NCBI GenBank assembly: GCA_029571495.1
Contig: JAKPSO010000339.1
Coordinates: forward strand, 1 to 5,444
Reading direction: 5' to 3'
DNA: 5,444 nt
From: Pseudomonadota bacterium
GTDB taxonomy: Bacteria > Pseudomonadota > Gammaproteobacteria > Burkholderiales > Casimicrobiaceae
Numbering within the stretch: position 1 is the stretch's first letter; every line of letters starts with the position of its first letter. Under the pieces are notes generated by a model, which was not told the origin of the DNA, did not search any database, and saw only the letters and a program-made list of their open reading frames with translations. The position numbers and the translations under genes are program-made. Shown piece after piece: positions 4,606 through 5,444 of this stretch.

Positions 4606-5444
4606 ACCGACGGACCCGCCCTCGGCGCACGTCGAACACCGAACACCGCACCGCGGTAGCGACGATAAAACACCGCGCCGACGACCGCAGCGAGCGCCGC
4701 GTGGAACAGGACCAGCGCCGCAGGTAACGAGATCACTTGGCTGCCGATCTTCGTTTGCACCACGTTCATCAAGTTGAGCGTGATCATCAATAACAAGATC
4801 GCGATGATCAAATTGATCGAACGTCCTAGGCGCGGATTCACGTACGCCAACGGAATGGCGAGAAGCACCAACGAGATGCCAGCAAGCGGCACGGAGAGCC
4901 GATAGAACACTTGCCCAAGGCCCGACGGCTCGCCTTCGCGCAACAAGGTTAACGTGTCTTTCGCGCGTTCCTCTAGCGGATCATCCTTCACATCGTTTCC
5001 CGACATCCGAATACCGTAGCGGCCGAAACTGGCCAACTCATATTCATTCGGTGCGGCCTTCACGCTCACGCGTTTGACGCGATTTCCGTTTTCAAGCTCG
5101 ACGTATTTGTCGCCGCTCTCCTTCGTCGTTAGCCGCCCGCGTTCCGCGCGAATGACCGAAGGCCCCGCGGGGTCGTCCGAGAACACAAATACATTCTTGA
5201 TGTCGCCATCGAGGAGGTTGACGCTCTCGATGAAGAAGACTTGCTTGTTTTTCCGCATCTCTTGAAAGATGCCCGGTGCCACAACGGAGAGGTCATCGCG
5301 CGCATCGAGGACGCGCCGAAACTCGATCGTGCGTCGCTCGGCCCACGGAGAAAGCGCGTTCGAGAGCACCATCGCAATCGCCAGAAGTGGCAACGCAAAG
5401 GTCAGCACCGGTCGGATCCAAGACATCAAGCTTTGACCGCTGCT
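4602..5444 (-). CDS. lptF: LPS export ABC transporter permease LptF (5' part beyond the window)
   Basis: Partner permease of LptG in the LptB2FG complex. The reading frame is open to the right edge, giving 280 residues that begin SSGQSLMSWIRPV. This fits the segment just after TM2 of betaproteobacterial LptF, where ASGVSL-type sequence precedes TM3, so about 90-100 N-terminal residues are missing. The TTG (5429) and ATG (5426) near the edge are internal codons, not starts. Seen: TM3 (about 12-32 of the visible part), the periplasmic domain with VAPGIFQEM and QVFFIESV (68-75), which is characteristic of LptF, and three closing helices (about 182-201, 209-229, 240-260) with LLAIPLAYVNPRLGRS between the first two. 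The final TGA overlaps the lptG start by four bases. Confidence 0.94.
   Translation of the reverse strand, partial: SSGQSLMSWIRPVLTFALPLLAIAMVLSNALSPWAERRTIEFRRVLDARDDLSVVAPGIFQEMRKNKQVFFIESVNLLDGDIKNVFVFSDDPAGPSVIRAERGRLTTKESGDKYVELENGNRVKRVSVKAAPNEYELASFGRYGIRMSGNDVKDDPLEERAKDTLTLLREGEPSGLGQVFYRLSVPLAGISLVLLAIPLAYVNPRLGRSINLIIAILLLMITLNLMNVVQTKIGSQVISLPAALVLFHAALAAVVGAVFYRRYRGAVFGVRRAPRAGPSV

Noticed and set aside
4602..5429. lptF as a complete 275-residue gene starting at TTG 5429
   Set aside because: The frame stays open to the window edge and the first visible residues match the interior of LptF after TM2, so the true start is outside.

Overview
The window looks like ordinary chromosome from a betaproteobacterium, most likely Burkholderiales or a close relative. 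The L21, L27, IspB and LptF sequences read like those of that group, the base composition is moderately GC-rich, and the order tRNA-Pro / ispB / divergent rplU-rpmA is one I associate with it. I cannot name the genus. No transposase, integrase, phage gene or CRISPR array is visible.

Layout, left to right. Positions 1-564 (minus) hold the first 188 codons of an IlvD/Edd-family sugar-acid dehydratase, cut by the left edge. Positions 672-803 are non-coding with no convincing signal. A complete tRNA-Pro(CGG) with encoded CCA lies at 804-880 (minus), just downstream of ispB (949-2040, minus), which makes the polyprenyl diphosphate side chain of ubiquinone. Positions 2041-2260 separate ispB from the divergent ribosomal operon and hold a good sigma70-type promoter and a short structured leader. 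Then come rplU (2261-2962) and rpmA (2986-3255) on the plus strand. Positions 3256-3458 hold a tandem array of 61-bp units copied from the 3' end of rpmA, followed by a strong terminator (3459-3488) that can also stop convergent transcription. lptG (3538-4605) and the 3' part of lptF (4602-5444) fill the right side on the minus strand, overlap by ATGA, and encode the LPS-export permease pair.

Most of the genes are housekeeping: translation (L21, L27, tRNA-Pro), quinone biosynthesis (IspB) and outer-membrane biogenesis (LptFG). The dehydratase is probably catabolic.

Two things stand out. First, ribosomal protein L21 carries an extra C-terminal module of about 130 residues: an Ala-rich linker, a basic stretch, a helix-hairpin-helix domain and a Trp-containing tail. 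This more than doubles the protein. Second, the end of rpmA, including its last ten codons and stop, is repeated three more times downstream at an exact 61-bp period. Each full unit encodes a 9-bp hairpin, and the last, diverged copy would encode an alternative L27 C-terminus. In addition, obg, which usually follows rpmA, is absent from that position.
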